Shown here piece by piece: positions 57,994 through 58,109 of a stretch of 58,109 nt of DNA. Where the stretch lies: the NCBI GenBank assembly GCA_003132665.1, contig PKYN01000018.1, positions 133,293-191,401 of the forward strand, in the 5' to 3' direction. The stretch comes from Actinomycetota bacterium (GTDB taxonomy: Bacteria; Actinomycetota; Thermoleophilia; Gaiellales; Gaiellaceae). Below the pieces are notes generated by a model. It had not been told where the DNA came from, ran no database searches, and saw nothing but the letters and a program-made list of their open reading frames with translations. The stretch's first letter is position 1, and every line of letters starts with the position of its first letter. Position numbers and translations under genes: made by a program.

Positions 57994-58109
57994 ATGCTCT
58001 GGTACTGCCGCTTCAAGTGGTATCCGCACACGTCCGTCACTCAGGTACGTAAACGCGTTCTCGAGCAGGACGCCGCCGGCACCAACCAGCCCGAGAAGAT
58101 CAAGGGCTG
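57994..58109 (+). CDS. Partial small protein, possibly DUF3303-like (runs off the window)
   Basis: A well-formed ribosome-binding site (GGGGAGG, 57981-57987) precedes an ATG at 57994 opening a frame of 38 codons to the window end: MLWYCRFKWYPHTSVTQVRKR then a polar stretch ending EKIKG. The opening resembles small DUF3303-type proteins, but the fragment is too short to be sure. It follows the HypA-like gene by 82 bases. Confidence 0.5.
   Translation, partial: MLWYCRFKWYPHTSVTQVRKRVLEQDAAGTNQPEKIKG

Overview
The window is high-GC bacterial DNA with the marks of an actinobacterium (Actinomycetota), most likely a deep-branching class such as Thermoleophilia. The evidence is the fhaA-fhaB-pstP-rodA-pbpA-pknB cell-wall signalling operon, a DUF4446 protein, a DUF151 nuclease-like protein, a SufS/SufU pair, many GTG starts, and -10-like boxes placed 6 to 10 bases ahead of start codons. 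The class is an inference. No phage, transposase, CRISPR array or rRNA operon is visible.

Layout. 1-6 kb: a partial SDR dehydrogenase and a methyltransferase, tRNA-Ile(GAT), a DUF151 protein, chorismate mutase, an L,D-transpeptidase, and a coupled set of cobalamin-type binding protein, HAD hydrolase and CPBP protease. 6-13.7 kb: an MscS channel coupled to a class A penicillin-binding protein, a degenerate M28 peptidase, a two-component system and an anti-sigma-type ATPase. 13.7-19 kb: two trehalose-type glycosyltransferases (TreT-like and OtsA), a UbiA prenyltransferase, a SAM hydroxide adenosyltransferase-like protein and an ACT protein. 19.3-25.4 kb: sufS-sufU, a structured intergenic region, an NDUFA9-like reductase, a DUF4015 hydrolase and gabT. 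25.4-35.3 kb: a minus-strand cell-wall operon (fhaA, fhaB, pstP, rodA/ftsW, pbpA, pknB, ddl) preceded by a second Ser/Thr kinase with a polytopic membrane tail. 35.4-37.6 kb: a membrane protein of unknown function, a DUF4446 protein and an HNH endonuclease. 37.6-44.2 kb: histidine biosynthesis, with hisA divergent from a TrpR/YerC-like regulator and hisG-hisD-hisCB-hisH-hisF-hisIE, where hisC and hisB(IGPD) form one fused gene. 44.3-47.4 kb: a LacI regulator and an APC permease fused to a universal-stress domain. 47.5-58.1 kb: [NiFe] hydrogenase. hypF-hypC-hypD-(small membrane protein)-hypE lie on the minus strand, divergent from a group 3b-type operon hyhB-(cyclic-nucleotide domain)-hyhG-hyhS-hyhL-protease-hypA-like.

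How the genes work together. The hydrogenase block encodes a cytosolic NAD(P)-linked enzyme and most of its maturation set; hypB is not seen before the window ends. The cell-wall operon pairs PASTA kinase signalling with elongation or division synthases. The his operon is tightly coupled by 4-19 base overlaps.

The least explained features are non-coding: a roughly 200-bp structured element present three times (1061-1261, 2304-2503, 21254-21457); two long near-perfect palindromes filling intergenic gaps (14965-15131 and 20604-20767, the second covering the sufU ribosome-binding site); and a short transcription unit (about 21480-21704) with an extended Shine-Dalgarno sequence, a 13-codon ORF, an 8-base anti-SD match and a terminator. 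All functions are read from sequence alone; no database search was run.
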